Positions 36,394-45,848 of a DNA stretch of 64,000 nt are shown piece after piece. Made by a program: the position numbers and the translations under genes. The notes under the pieces are model-generated. The model saw nothing but the letters and a program-made list of their open reading frames with translations. It was not told where the DNA came from and ran no database searches. Within the stretch, counting starts at the first letter, position 1. Each line of letters starts with the position of its first letter. This DNA comes from Nostoc sp. PCC 7524 (GTDB lineage: Bacteria > Cyanobacteriota > Cyanobacteriia > Cyanobacteriales > Nostocaceae): assembly GCF_000316645.1 (NCBI RefSeq), contig NC_019684.1, forward strand, positions 2,046,001 to 2,110,000, given 5' to 3'.

Positions 36394-37263
36394 ATGACGT
36401 TATCTCCTTCTGCTGACATTGACCGTAACACCCCTGCTTGGAAGACATTTTTCCGTCCGTTGATTCAACTTCCCTGGACATGGCGGATTACCTTGGGATA
36501 TTTAACAGTGATGTTATTTCTCCCGATGGCGGCCATGTTTCTCAAAGCTAGTACAGAACCGCCGGCTAGATTTTGGGAAATTGCTACCAGTGATATTGCT
36601 TTGGCAACCTATAATGTGACTTTTGTTACTTCTTTGCTGGCTGCCTTACTAAATGGCATCTTTGGGACTCTGGTGGCTTGGGTGTTGGTGCGGTACGATT
36701 TTCCCCTCAAGAGAATAGTTGATGCTACTGTTGATTTACCCTTTGCATTACCGACTGCGGTAGCAGGTTTAACACTGGCAACGGTTTACAGCGATAATGG
36801 CTGGATTGGTTCTCTACTTGCGCCAATGGGGATTAAAGTTTCATTCACTCGCTTGGGTGTTTGGGTAGCGATGGTATTTATCTCGTTACCTTTTGTTGTT
36901 AGAACTGTGCAGCCTGTGTTGCAAGAAATGGAAATTGAAATTGAAGAGGCTGCTTGGTCATTAGGTGCTTCACAGTGGCAAACTTTTTGGAAAGTGATCC
37001 TACCACCCTTGTTACCTTCAATTTTGACAGGTGTGGCTTTGGGTTTTTCCCGTGCAGTTGGGGAATATGGCTCGACTGTGATTATTGCTTCCAATACACC
37101 ATTCCAAGATTTGATTGCGCCTGTGTTGATTTTTCAAAGGTTAGAACAGTATGACTATTCCGGTGCAACTGTCATTGGTGTGGTGTTATTGCTAATTTCT
37201 TTAGTGATGTTGTTAGGGATTAATTTATTACAAGCTTGGGCCAGAAGATATGACAACAAATAA
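36394..37263 (+). CDS. cysT: Sulfate ABC transporter permease CysT
   Basis: This 289-residue protein has about six to seven membrane segments. It carries the permease coupling motif [22 protein letters not shown] near residue 185. The [18 protein letters not shown] block is typical of sulfate/molybdate permeases of the CysT (CysU) type. ATG 36394 is chosen over TTG 36388, as no ribosome-binding site favours the latter. The end overlaps the start of cysW by 14 bases, indicating translational coupling. It forms the channel with CysW for sulfate brought by the binding protein. Confidence 0.92.
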   Translation: MTLSPSADIDRNTPAWKTFFRPLIQLPWTWRITLGYLTVMLFLPMAAMFLKASTEPPARFWEIATSDIALATYNVTFVTSLLAALLNGIFGTLVAWVLVRYDFPLKRIVDATVDLPFALPTAVAGLTLATVYSDNGWIGSLLAPMGIKVSFTRLGVWVAMVFISLPFVVRTVQPVLQEMEIEIEEAAWSLGASQWQTFWKVILPPLLPSILTGVALGFSRAVGEYGSTVIIASNTPFQDLIAPVLIFQRLEQYDYSGATVIGVVLLLISLVMLLGINLLQAWARRYDNK

Positions 37264-38107
37264 GGAGTCTCAGATTAGTCCATCAAATCCCAAACAAAAA
37301 AAGAGTTGGGTTCCTACCATTTTAATTGGGATTGCGATCGCCTATTTAGCCCTAGTGCAATATATACCAGCAATTAACGTTTTTGTCCAAGCTTTCAGTA
37401 AGGGAGTAGGGCCATTTTTCGAGAACCTCAGCCGCACTGACTTTATTTATGCTGCCCAATTAACCCTTGTACTGGCATTAATTGCTGTACCTTTAAATAC
37501 AGTATTTGGTTTGTGTGCCGCCTGGGCGATCGCTCGTCATAAATTCCCCGGACGTGCTTTAGTATTAAGTATTATTGATCTACCTTTTTCTATTTCCCCT
37601 GTAGTTGCTGGCTTGATGCTGGTGCTACTCTATGGAAGGCAAGGATGGTTTGGCCCGTTTCTAGAAGGGTATGATATTAAAATTATCTTTGGCTTACCGG
37701 GGATGGTATTGGCTACAGCCTTCGTCAGTATGCCTTTTGTGGCGCGGGAAGTGATTCCTATTTTAGAAGAGTTCGGTAGCGACCAAGAAGAAGCTGCTAG
37801 AACTCTGGGAGCTAATGATTGGCAAATATTTTGGCGTGTCACCCTACCCAGTATTCGTTGGGGTTTACTCTACGGTTTAATTTTGACTAATGCCAGGGCA
37901 ATGGGTGAATTTGGCGCAGTTTCCGTTGTCTCAGGTAACATTGCTAATATTACCCAAAGTTTACCCTTGTTTGTAGAAGAAGCTTACAAACAATATGAAA
38001 CAGAAGCGGCATTTTCTGCGGCTGTACTGTTAGCATTACTTGCCGTCGTCACTTTGGTACTTAAGGAGATTGTGGAACGGAAAACGAAAATTAAAGATGT
38101 GGAATAA
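37250..38107 (+). CDS. cysW: Sulfate ABC transporter permease CysW
   Basis: This 285-residue protein has six to seven membrane segments and the coupling loop [22 protein letters not shown] near residue 180. [19 protein letters not shown] and [15 protein letters not shown] are characteristic of CysW. The gene overlaps cysT. In many bacteria cysA, the ATPase gene, comes next; here the transcript appears to end at a terminator and an unrelated gene follows, so the ATPase must be encoded elsewhere. Confidence 0.92.
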   Translation: MTTNKESQISPSNPKQKKSWVPTILIGIAIAYLALVQYIPAINVFVQAFSKGVGPFFENLSRTDFIYAAQLTLVLALIAVPLNTVFGLCAAWAIARHKFPGRALVLSIIDLPFSISPVVAGLMLVLLYGRQGWFGPFLEGYDIKIIFGLPGMVLATAFVSMPFVAREVIPILEEFGSDQEEAARTLGANDWQIFWRVTLPSIRWGLLYGLILTNARAMGEFGAVSVVSGNIANITQSLPLFVEEAYKQYETEAAFSAAVLLALLAVVTLVLKEIVERKTKIKDVE

Positions 38108-38175
38108 ATTAGGGATTGGGGATTAGGGATTAGGTATTTGGATGGCCATATGGCTGAGTGAATTTTTGGGAATTT

Positions 38176-38220
38176 ATGCCGAAAGGCATCGAACCTTCTC
38201 TATAGTGGGGAAGGTTTTTT
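38176..38220 (+). terminator. Double hairpin with T run after cysW
   Basis: First hairpin: ATGCC-GAAA-GGCAT (38176-38189), with a GNRA tetraloop. Second hairpin: AACCTTC (38192-38198) pairs with GAAGGTT (38210-38216) and runs into six T (38215-38220). The second is a standard intrinsic terminator for the sulfate operon. Confidence 0.85.
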
Positions 38221-38351
38221 AATGTTGGCGCGATCGCCTATACTAAAATACGGTTCAATTCAGGATTATTGGTGTAGGAAATTAGTGTTTACAGACGCGA
38301 TCAATAGCGTCTCTACAATATAATCATGATGCAAGATAGACTTCTCAAACA

Positions 38352-39341
38352 ATGAACGGGCATTTAAGCACAAATGGTAGTAGTCTGATTCAGGCGATAC
38401 ACACGGCTGTCAAAGGTAGAGTTAGATTCAAAGTCAGTGGACTGCATCTTTCACACTCTTGCAAAAACTATATAGAATGGCGATTGTCACAGGAGAAAAA
38501 TATTCTCCAATATAGTGCTAATCATTTAACGGGCAATGTGCTGGTGATTTTTGATCCAGATTATAGCTTGAGTGCGATCGCCTCTCTTCTGCAAAATATT
38601 GTTTTAGATTACAGACAAGAAATTGCCCAACAATCTGTCAGCATAGTCCCAACACCCATACAGCTGACAGCTATACCCATACAACCACAATTAGAGCAAC
38701 TTAACAGTCAATTGATTGTAGGTTCTGCCGTGGCGACTGTCTTAGTCTTGAGCAGTGGATTAGTGTACAAAAATGGCTTTGATGAAAGCATTTTATTAGG
38801 AATCCAAAAGCTGCATACTCCCCTGCTTGATACCATCATGAAGGGTATAACTGCTTTAGGTGAACCGCTAGTTTTTGGATCAATTTGTTCTGCACTAGGC
38901 ATTAATCTCTGGTACAATCAACGCCGCCGGGAAGCCACTACCCTAGGGATGGCAACAGTGGGAGCAGTAGGTTTAAATTTATTGTTCAAAGAACTGTTTA
39001 GAAGAGCGCGTCCTGCACTTTGGGATTATATTGTTAACGCAGTTCACTACAGTTTTCCTAGTGGTCATGCGATGGTTTCCACCGCGATTTATGGATGTAT
39101 TGGCTATATTTTGGCAAAAGAATTTCCGCAATGGCGTAAGCAGATTTTAGGTTCAATCACTGTTTTAATTTGGGCAATAGGTTTGAGTCGGTTGTATTTG
39201 GGTGTACATTGGCCTACCGATGTTTTAGCTGGTTATGCCGCAGGTATTTTGTGGTTAATTGCTTGTATTCTCTATCTGGAATGGAAGCAAAAATATACTT
39301 TTTCAGGTAATTTCCAGAAGATTTTACCCGAATTAAATTAA
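38352..39341 (+). CDS. Fusion of an HMA-like domain and a PAP2 phosphatase
   Basis: The protein has 329 residues. Residues about 13-85 resemble the HMA_2 domain (AVKGRVRFKVSGL, then YSANHLTGNVLVIFD), a ferredoxin-like fold often attached to P-type ATPases; the CxxC metal motif is absent. A linker and membrane segment (about 115-135) lead to a PAP2 phosphatase with all motifs: KELFRRARP, PSGH near residue 237 and SRLYLGVHWPTD near 280. PAP2 enzymes in membranes dephosphorylate lipid phosphates or undecaprenyl pyrophosphate. The nearby P-type ATPase suggests the HMA-like part acts with it, which is inference. Confidence 0.82.
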   Translation: MNGHLSTNGSSLIQAIHTAVKGRVRFKVSGLHLSHSCKNYIEWRLSQEKNILQYSANHLTGNVLVIFDPDYSLSAIASLLQNIVLDYRQEIAQQSVSIVPTPIQLTAIPIQPQLEQLNSQLIVGSAVATVLVLSSGLVYKNGFDESILLGIQKLHTPLLDTIMKGITALGEPLVFGSICSALGINLWYNQRRREATTLGMATVGAVGLNLLFKELFRRARPALWDYIVNAVHYSFPSGHAMVSTAIYGCIGYILAKEFPQWRKQILGSITVLIWAIGLSRLYLGVHWPTDVLAGYAAGILWLIACILYLEWKQKYTFSGNFQKILPELN

Positions 39342-39412
39342 AGCAGTCGCCATATAGATTAGGACATCAAGCAATTATAAAACCGTGACACTAAGACACT
39401 TTAGAGCCTGTC

Positions 39413-39452
39413 ACCTATCAGGGTTAGCGCCTCTCAATCCCTATTGATAGGT
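39413..39452. terminator. Inverted repeat between convergent genes, possible bidirectional terminator
   Basis: ACCTATCA (39413-39420) and TGATAGGT (39445-39452) form an 8-base-pair stem around a 24-base loop. It lies between the ends of the PAP2 fusion and the AAA-like gene. There is no long T run, so function is uncertain. Confidence 0.4.
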
Positions 39453-39498
39453 AGATTCTTGCTCCCGTGTTGAGTTTGGCAGAGCCGCCAAGGGTCAC

Positions 39499-40647
39499 TT
39501 AACTCAATCTCTGCTGCAACCACAAAGCTAGTAGTGGCATCGCCAAATTATAAGCTTGCTCTGCACCGTAAATTAAACCTTTATGCTGCAAACCAGTCAG
39601 CGCACCTTGTAAGCTGCCACCTCTAGAAAGACCATGTTTTTGAATATAGTCTTTACTTTGTGGTTTTTCTGTCGGATCTAAAGCTAAACATTCCAAAAGA
39701 TGCACTTGATTGGCTGGTAGAAGCATTAACAAGGATTCGTAAGTCATCGATAAGTCTTTGAGTAATCCTTCAATGGCTTCTGTGACATCTTGTTCAGTAA
39801 TTAAACTATCAGGCAGACATGAAGTTTGTAAACGACGAATGAGTGCCATTGCATCACCAATGTGTCCTTGTACAGCATCTAAAAACAATGGAAGTGCTTT
39901 AGAACGGGAATCAAATGTTAGTCTGTGTGTGTGTAGCATTTCCCTCGCCAACACGGCTAGGATATCTCCAGCTAAGGGGGGTAATTGCACAGTTTCTAAA
40001 GGATAATTATTTTCATCTGAGTGGTAGCTTGTCTGGGCGATCGTTGCAATCAAGACATAGTTAACATGAGTGTCTCGATTGATTTTGCGCCGGAATGTCG
40101 TTTCCCATAAACTATTGCGATCCCAAGAGCGAATATGAGGGAAACTATGCAAAATCAGCACTACCCGTTTCTGTAAATCTACTGCTATGATTTGTGGCAA
40201 CTCTAACAGCATCTCAAAAGCCTGCCATCGCTGCTTTTGTCCCAGAGAACGCAACAGCCTCAGTCTTTTTTCTACATCGAAGATAAAAAACTCACTGGCA
40301 TACTGATTTACCCAGTTTTGAATTTTAGTTATTTCCCAATTTTGGCTAATAGCTTCTGCTAGCAATTGTAAAAATCTTTCCCCATCTGTAGCGCGGATAC
40401 AATCTATCTCTAGTACCACTGCTCCAACTTCTTGCGCTCCTGCCTTAACTAAGGTGCGCCTGCCACTACCAGGTACACCAGTAATTAATAAATCACCATC
40501 TACTGATAAGACTTCAACAATGCGCTGAAACTCTGCCGATCGCCCAATCAATTGCAATGGAGTAGACAAATCCAGACTCACGACTTTTTCGCCTTTGGGT
40601 TTAATCCTCACTTTAATGGCAAGCATACTCGATTTTTTGCCAACCAT
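39499..40647 (-). CDS. AAA+/Orc-like ATPase-fold protein with Arg in place of the Walker A Lys
   Basis: The protein has 382 residues. Its P-loop region reads GVPGSGRRT (57-65), so Arg63 stands where Lys is needed for normal ATP hydrolysis. A Walker B-like strand RVVLILHSF follows, with no clear acidic pair. A sensor-like YVLIATIAQ strand, a lid helix region and a C-terminal winged-helix-like end (LLECLALDPTEKPQSKDYI, then GGSLQGALTGLQHKGLI) complete an Orc1/Cdc6 or archaeal-ATPase-like fold. Nucleotide binding without turnover, or regulation by DNA binding, is possible. It is divergent from the P-type ATPase across 108 bases, so it may regulate it. Confidence 0.65.
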   Translation of the reverse strand: MVGKKSSMLAIKVRIKPKGEKVVSLDLSTPLQLIGRSAEFQRIVEVLSVDGDLLITGVPGSGRRTLVKAGAQEVGAVVLEIDCIRATDGERFLQLLAEAISQNWEITKIQNWVNQYASEFFIFDVEKRLRLLRSLGQKQRWQAFEMLLELPQIIAVDLQKRVVLILHSFPHIRSWDRNSLWETTFRRKINRDTHVNYVLIATIAQTSYHSDENNYPLETVQLPPLAGDILAVLAREMLHTHRLTFDSRSKALPLFLDAVQGHIGDAMALIRRLQTSCLPDSLITEQDVTEAIEGLLKDLSMTYESLLMLLPANQVHLLECLALDPTEKPQSKDYIQKHGLSRGGSLQGALTGLQHKGLIYGAEQAYNLAMPLLALWLQQRLS

Positions 40648-40755
40648 TGAGAGTGATTATAGTCATTATTTAATTTTATTAGTGTCGATTTTATTAAAAC
40701 ACTAATTAATAGTGCTATTGTTTTTTTAACACTTATTCATGGAAAATAAATAATT

Positions 40756-43506
40756 ATGGTTCAAGCTGTATCTACAGTTGCTACACCAGAAGAGAGACAG
40801 CCAAATATTTGGCATTCCTTAGAAATTGAGCAAGCGATCGCACGTTTGCAAAGCGATGCTGAGGTGGGTTTAAATAGCATCAGAGCAGAACAGTTATTAA
40901 CTCAGGTGGGAACAAACGAACTCACCGCTAGGAAAACTCAACCTTGGTGGCTCAAGTTTCTGTTGCAATTTAACCAGCCACTATTGATTATTTTGTTATG
41001 TGCAGGGTTACTCAAAGCCCTCAGTGGTAGTTTAGTCAACGCCGGGGTAATTTGGGGTGTAACCACCACCAATGCCATTATCGGATTTATCCAAGAGTCG
41101 AAAGCTGAAAGTGCCATCTCTGCGTTAGCCAAAGCCATTACCACCGAAGCCACAGTCTTGCGGGATGGGCAGAAAGTCCGTGTACCTTCACGGGAACTAG
41201 TTCCTGGGGATGTAGTATTGCTGACTTCCGGGGACAAAGTACCCGCAGATTTACGCTTAATTCAAGCTCGCAACTTGCAAATTGATGAATCGGCTCTTAC
41301 TGGTGAATCTGTAGCGGTTGAAAAAGATACACGCTTATTAAAACCAGATACAGCTCTTGCAGAACGGAAAAATATGGCCTATGCGGGTGGCTTCGTCACC
41401 TTCGGACAAGGCATTGGGATTGTCGTAGCTACAGGTAACGCTACTGAGACAGGGCAAATTTCCCAATTAATGGAGCAGCATACCGATATTACTACACCAT
41501 TAACCCGCAAATTTAATAAATTCAGCCAAAATTGGCTGTATATGGTGTTAGGGCTAGCAACTCTCTGCTTTACTGTTGGCTTGAATTCTAAAGGTTGGAA
41601 TGATGCTCTTGAAGCTGCCGTTACCTTAACAGTGAGTGCCATCCCTGAAGGTTTACCGGCGGTAGTAACTGTCACTTTAGCTATTGGTGTTTCCCGCATG
41701 GCTAAACGCCATGCCATTATTCGCAAACTACCAGCTGTAGAAACGTTGGGTAGTGCAACTGTCATCTGTTCCGATAAAACTGGGACATTGACAGAAAATC
41801 AGATGACAGTGCAATCCATATATGCTGGAGGACATCAATATGTAGTCACAGGCATAGGCTATGCTCCTGATGGGGAAATTCTCATCGATGAGCAACCAGT
41901 AGATTTAAACAGCGACAAGGGTTTACAAGAATGTCTGATAGCTGGATTACTCTGCAATGATTCCCACATAGAAGCGAAAAACGGTAGATGGGTAGTGATG
42001 GGAGATCCCACCGAAGGGGCTTTGATTGCATCAGCCAACAAAGCTGGTTTTAGCCAACCTACCTTAACCGAGCAAATGCCTAGACTAGATGGGATTCCCT
42101 TTGAATCAGATTATCAATACATGGCAACTTTGCATGAAACCCCAGCAGGTACAACTATCTATGTGAAGGGTTCTGTAGAGGCGATTCTCCAACGCTGTCA
42201 CCTGATTCTCAACACCGAAGGACAACCCCACCCTCTAGACTGTGTAGAAACCTTATCACGAGCCAAAATTGAACGGGAAGTCAACATCATGGCGCGTCAA
42301 GGCTTACGAGTCTTAGCCTTAGCGAAAAAGCCTGTGGGTGATGAGCAAAATACAGTAGATCATCCAGATATTGCTGATGGTTTAATCTTCCTCGGATTGC
42401 AGGGGATGATTGATCCTCCCCGTGAAAGTGCAATGAAAGCCGTACAAGCCTGTCAAACAGCCGGGATTCAAGTAAAGATGATCACCGGAGATCATGCAGT
42501 GACAGCGCAGGCGATCGCGCGGAAAATGGGAATTAACAAAAATGGCTCAGTTCTGGCCTTTACAGGTGCAGAACTCGCCCAAATGGATAAAACCGAACTC
42601 GCCAACGTTGCAGAAGAAGGGGTAGTTTTTGCCCGTGTTGCGCCAGAACAAAAATTGCGTCTAGTAGAAGCCTTACAATCTAAAGGCGAAGTCGTCGCCA
42701 TGACTGGGGATGGTGTCAACGATGCACCAGCTTTGAAACAAGCAGACATCGGGATTGCAATGGGTGGCGCAGGTACAGAAGTAGCGAAAGAAGCTGCCGA
42801 TATGCTACTCACCGATGATAATTTTGCCTCCATTGAAGCGGCTGTTGAAGAAGGAAGAGCTGTTTATAAAAATCTCATCAAAGCCATTTGCTTTATTTTG
42901 CCTGTGAATGGTGGGGAGTCAATGACTATTTTGTTGAGTACATTGTTGGCTAGAGACTTACCCATTTTATCCTTACAAGTTCTCTGGCTCAATATGTTAA
43001 ACTCCATCACAATGACAGTGCCGTTGGCATTTGAACCCAAAGCACAAAACGTGATGCAACAATCACCACGTCATCCCAACGAACCTCTATTGTCAGGTAG
43101 CCGAGTCAAGCGAATTTTAGCAATTTCTCTGTTTAACTGGATTGTGATCTTTGGAGTTTTTGAATACATCCGACAAACAACAGGTGATTTAGCGTTAGCC
43201 AGAACTATGTCAATTAATGCTCTGATTGCTGGCAGAATATTTTATCTATTGAGTATTAGTCAGTTAATCCCCAATCTCATTGCCAAAATGGATGGGACAA
43301 TGAAAGAGAACGTTGACATTCCTGCGATCGCTTTTGGAATTATCGGCGCAATTCTCTTACAGATTGTCTTTGCTCATGTGCCGTTGATTAATGAAGTCTT
43401 TGAAACAGCACCTTTGACTTTACAACAGTGGTTGTTCTGTTTAGGCGTGGGTTCACCGATGATTTTGTGGGCTACAGTTGTGAATCGTTTAGATCCACCG
43501 AATTAA
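40756..43506 (+). CDS. P2-type cation-transporting ATPase with altered ion-binding site
   Basis: This 916-residue P-type pump has all catalytic motifs: [14 protein letters not shown] (Asp340), [17 protein letters not shown], and PEGLP in span 4 (297-301). In span 6, however, the sequence is NMLNS (746-750), so Ser750 replaces the Asp that binds Ca2+ in SERCA and in the PacL-like pump at 23.9 kb. The following segment [11 protein letters not shown] is like that of P2 pumps of uncertain ion, possibly H+, Na+ or K+ movers. The ion is therefore not assigned. Neighbours are the divergent AAA-like gene, a universal stress protein and FtsH, fitting a membrane-stress role. Confidence 0.88.
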   Translation: MVQAVSTVATPEERQPNIWHSLEIEQAIARLQSDAEVGLNSIRAEQLLTQVGTNELTARKTQPWWLKFLLQFNQPLLIILLCAGLLKALSGSLVNAGVIWGVTTTNAIIGFIQESKAESAISALAKAITTEATVLRDGQKVRVPSRELVPGDVVLLTSGDKVPADLRLIQARNLQIDESALTGESVAVEKDTRLLKPDTALAERKNMAYAGGFVTFGQGIGIVVATGNATETGQISQLMEQHTDITTPLTRKFNKFSQNWLYMVLGLATLCFTVGLNSKGWNDALEAAVTLTVSAIPEGLPAVVTVTLAIGVSRMAKRHAIIRKLPAVETLGSATVICSDKTGTLTENQMTVQSIYAGGHQYVVTGIGYAPDGEILIDEQPVDLNSDKGLQECLIAGLLCNDSHIEAKNGRWVVMGDPTEGALIASANKAGFSQPTLTEQMPRLDGIPFESDYQYMATLHETPAGTTIYVKGSVEAILQRCHLILNTEGQPHPLDCVETLSRAKIEREVNIMARQGLRVLALAKKPVGDEQNTVDHPDIADGLIFLGLQGMIDPPRESAMKAVQACQTAGIQVKMITGDHAVTAQAIARKMGINKNGSVLAFTGAELAQMDKTELANVAEEGVVFARVAPEQKLRLVEALQSKGEVVAMTGDGVNDAPALKQADIGIAMGGAGTEVAKEAADMLLTDDNFASIEAAVEEGRAVYKNLIKAICFILPVNGGESMTILLSTLLARDLPILSLQVLWLNMLNSITMTVPLAFEPKAQNVMQQSPRHPNEPLLSGSRVKRILAISLFNWIVIFGVFEYIRQTTGDLALARTMSINALIAGRIFYLLSISQLIPNLIAKMDGTMKENVDIPAIAFGIIGAILLQIVFAHVPLINEVFETAPLTLQQWLFCLGVGSPMILWATVVNRLDPPN

Positions 43507-43734
43507 TGATTGCACACTTAGAGACTATTTAGGATGATATTTCTACAAGCCTTACTGTATGAGGGTTTTAAAATGTGCAAGTTGAGAGTTTTAACGGACT
43601 TAGGCTATGAGACTCGGAATTTATTCCGAGGCGGAATATAGCGTTTCCTAGTCTGCTGAGGTACTAATTTATCCGCGTTCATCTGCGTTTAATTGTTTTT
43701 TTTTATACTTCACTAGGGTAAGAAAGGCTATATC

Positions 43735-43821
43735 GCTTCGGTGCAAGATATCAGGTAAGGCATCTGTCGATGAAGCCGGAAGCCCACACTTCTCCTGACG
43801 GAGTAAGTGTGGGTAATTCAC
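43735..43821. mobile_element. Possible IS200/IS605-type right-end remnant (palindrome-associated element)
   Basis: A strong hairpin has arms CCCACACTT (43783-43791) and AAGTGTGGG (43805-43813), plus an inner CTCC/GGAG pair around TGAC. It is preceded by GATGAAGCCGGAAG and followed by TAATTCAC. This order resembles the right ends of cyanobacterial IS605-group elements as I remember them. No tnpA or tnpB frame is nearby, so only an end or a non-autonomous derivative could remain. A second hairpin, CTCGGAAT/ATTCCGAG (43613-43630), lies upstream in the same 311-base spacer, which has no gene. Confidence 0.45.
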
Positions 43822-44324
43822 CTAAATAACACGGGAGTGCTAGGCATTTTTCCTTGGATAACCATCACTGAGCAAGGGGCATGATGCAGTACGTAATTAC
43901 TCACACTACCTAAGAAAAATTCACTCAGTCCAGCCCGACCACGACGACCAAGGATAATTAAGTCGGCTGGCCAACTGCGGGCTACTTCACAAATAATTCG
44001 ACCAGCATCACCCATGTTTTGGGTAAAGCCTGTTTTGACACCTGCATTGATGGCTGTATTAGTGAGCGATCGCAACCAATCTAGTCTTTCTTGTTTTAAT
44101 TTTTCCCATTGTTGCATATAGGTATCCATCGGTTCAGACCTGACGGTGGGATAGATAGCATCTGGCTGTATAAATATAGGGCTAATATAAGGATCTTCCA
44201 ATGGTGATAGAACGTGCAGCAACATCATTTCAGCATTATTTGCTGTGGCTAAAAATACACCTTGCTCAAAAATCTGTTGACCCATTTCCGATGGGTCTAT
44301 AGCGACCAAAATTTTGTCATACAT
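43818..44324 (-). CDS. Universal stress protein (UspA family)
   Basis: This 168-residue single-domain protein begins MYDKILVAIDPSEMG, the usual first strand with the ATP-pocket Asp. The ATP-binding motif appears near the end as GRRGRAGLSEFFLGSVSNYVL followed by CSVMVIQ, matching GxxGx9GS. ATP-binding Usp proteins sense energy or stress state. A central insert (about 45-85) is longer than in the shortest members. It is convergent with the P-type ATPase. The stop codon overlaps the TTCAC end of the adjacent hairpin element, so its last codons may have been set by an insertion. Confidence 0.9.
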   Translation of the reverse strand: MYDKILVAIDPSEMGQQIFEQGVFLATANNAEMMLLHVLSPLEDPYISPIFIQPDAIYPTVRSEPMDTYMQQWEKLKQERLDWLRSLTNTAINAGVKTGFTQNMGDAGRIICEVARSWPADLIILGRRGRAGLSEFFLGSVSNYVLHHAPCSVMVIQGKMPSTPVLFR

Positions 44325-45015
44325 AATCCAGAGTCTCCTATCAAATAGGGAGTAGGGAGTAGGGAATTGGGAGTGGGGAAGGAGATTTATATATTTTATC
44401 TGTATTTAGCTGGCAATAATTTCTCTTCGTATTCAGGCTGATTTTCTGTCTCCTTAACTAATTTAAAAATTAGAACTTAGTACAATATTGCAGAATTTGA
44501 GATATTAAAGGTAATTTTGAGATATCTTTTCATGATTAATCTCTTTTTGATATTTGAAGTAACGTTTGAGACAGAGTAATATAGAGAAAAAGAGGTGTAG
44601 AAAAAGTGTAAAGAATTAAAAATAAATGTTAACTTAATTCAATTCAGTAATCGTCTCATACCAATATCCAAGGCTAAACTTGCTACAAATTTAGTCAGCA
44701 TAATCAGCGAAAGATAGCTAATTATTGTCAACTTAAGTGACATAGCATCTTATTAAAACCTTACACCCATTTCTAAGATAGATATGTTCTGGTTTATATC
44801 AATATTTTATTATTAACAATCTATCTTGAGCATGAAGATTTTTGCCCAAAAACTTATCAAGAATAACGCAAATAACTCATCAAGTAATTAGTTATTCACA
44901 CTAATGGGTAATTGGCACCAATATTAATAGCCATCAGCCATTCAGTTTTCATATCAGAGTAGGGAATAAAACGGTATTTTTTCACAACATTAGCACCCAT
45001 TTTTAAGCAAGAGCC
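44325..45015. other. Long gene-free AT-rich spacer
   Basis: This 691-base spacer between divergent genes has GGGAGTA-type repeats at 44347-44381, beside the Usp start. An inverted repeat follows, AAGATAGAT (44775-44783) with ATCTATCTT (44819-44827). Two similar segments, CACCCATTTCTAAG (44764) and CACCCATTTTTAAG (44994), are about 230 bases apart, the second just before the hydrolase ATG. No open frame of 60 codons was seen. A large regulatory region is possible. Confidence 0.55.
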
Positions 45016-45735
45016 ATGAATAAAACACCATTATCCAACGTTGAAGAGCAAATAGTTATTTTGGAATTAGGCCCCATTCATCTGAAAGGAGAGCTGGTTA
45101 TACCTACGGATGCAGAGGGAATTGTGCTGTTTACCCATAGCGGTAGCAGCAGTCGATATAGTACGTGCAATCACTATCTTGCTCATATGTTGCGTCAAGA
45201 AGGGGGACTGGCGACTTTACTAATAGACTTACTGACAAAAGAAGAAGAAGCAATAGACCAGCGTACTAAACATTTTGGCTGTGATGTTGATTTTCTGGCA
45301 TCTCGCATAGTAGCCATAACCGACTGGTTATTAGAAAATCCAGTCACCAATAATCTAAATGTCGGTTACTTTGGAGCAGATACAGGTAGTGGTGCAGCAT
45401 TATTGGCAGCTACAACACGCCCGATGGCGGTGAAGGCGATTGTTTCCCGCAGTGGACAAACTGACTTGGTAAATACAGCACTTGCTTGTGTACAAACTCC
45501 CACTTTGTTAGTTGTGGGAGAGAACGACTTGCCTATCATCGCCATGAATGAAGATGCGATCGCACAAATTTCTACACAACACAAACAATTAGAAACTATT
45601 TCTGGTGCAACTCACCAGTTTGGAGAATCGGGAGCAATAGAAGAAGTCGGGCGATTAGCCAGTCAATGGTTTAAACATTACCTCACTTCATTTGAACCAC
45701 GAGATTTACATTTACATACGATGTCTTTGAATTGA
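45016..45735 (+). CDS. Alpha/beta hydrolase (dienelactone hydrolase-like) with Asp at the nucleophile position
   Basis: This 239-residue protein has a recognisable alpha/beta hydrolase core: GIVLFTHSGSSSRYS near the oxyanion loop, the nucleophile elbow FGADTGSG, the acid strand TLLVVGENDLP (Asp171) and the histidine loop SGATHQFGE (His200). The elbow normally reads GxSxG, but here residue 122 is Asp (codon 45379-45381). Relatives in cyanobacteria, as I recall, read GASTG. It may use Asp as in dehalogenases and epoxide hydrolases, or be non-catalytic. There is no signal peptide. FtsH follows 113 bases downstream after a G-rich repeat. Confidence 0.8.
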   Translation: MNKTPLSNVEEQIVILELGPIHLKGELVIPTDAEGIVLFTHSGSSSRYSTCNHYLAHMLRQEGGLATLLIDLLTKEEEAIDQRTKHFGCDVDFLASRIVAITDWLLENPVTNNLNVGYFGADTGSGAALLAATTRPMAVKAIVSRSGQTDLVNTALACVQTPTLLVVGENDLPIIAMNEDAIAQISTQHKQLETISGATHQFGESGAIEEVGRLASQWFKHYLTSFEPRDLHLHTMSLN

Positions 45736-45848
45736 GGGGGGTAGGGGAGCAGAGGGGCAGGGGAGATTTTTTCCCAATAATTCTTTAATTTTGAATTTTG
45801 AATTGATTTGATTTGTCTCCATAGGTCGATAAACAGGAGCCATTTACT

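Noticed and set aside
43507..43820. Riboswitch or tRNA in the spacer after the P-type ATPase
   Set aside because: No cloverleaf or known riboswitch core could be drawn. The hairpin fits a transposon end or terminator better.
44325..45015. Hidden small gene or RNA in the long spacer
   Set aside because: There is no open frame of 60 codons. The only hairpin is AT-rich with a 35-base loop and is not convincing as an RNA gene.
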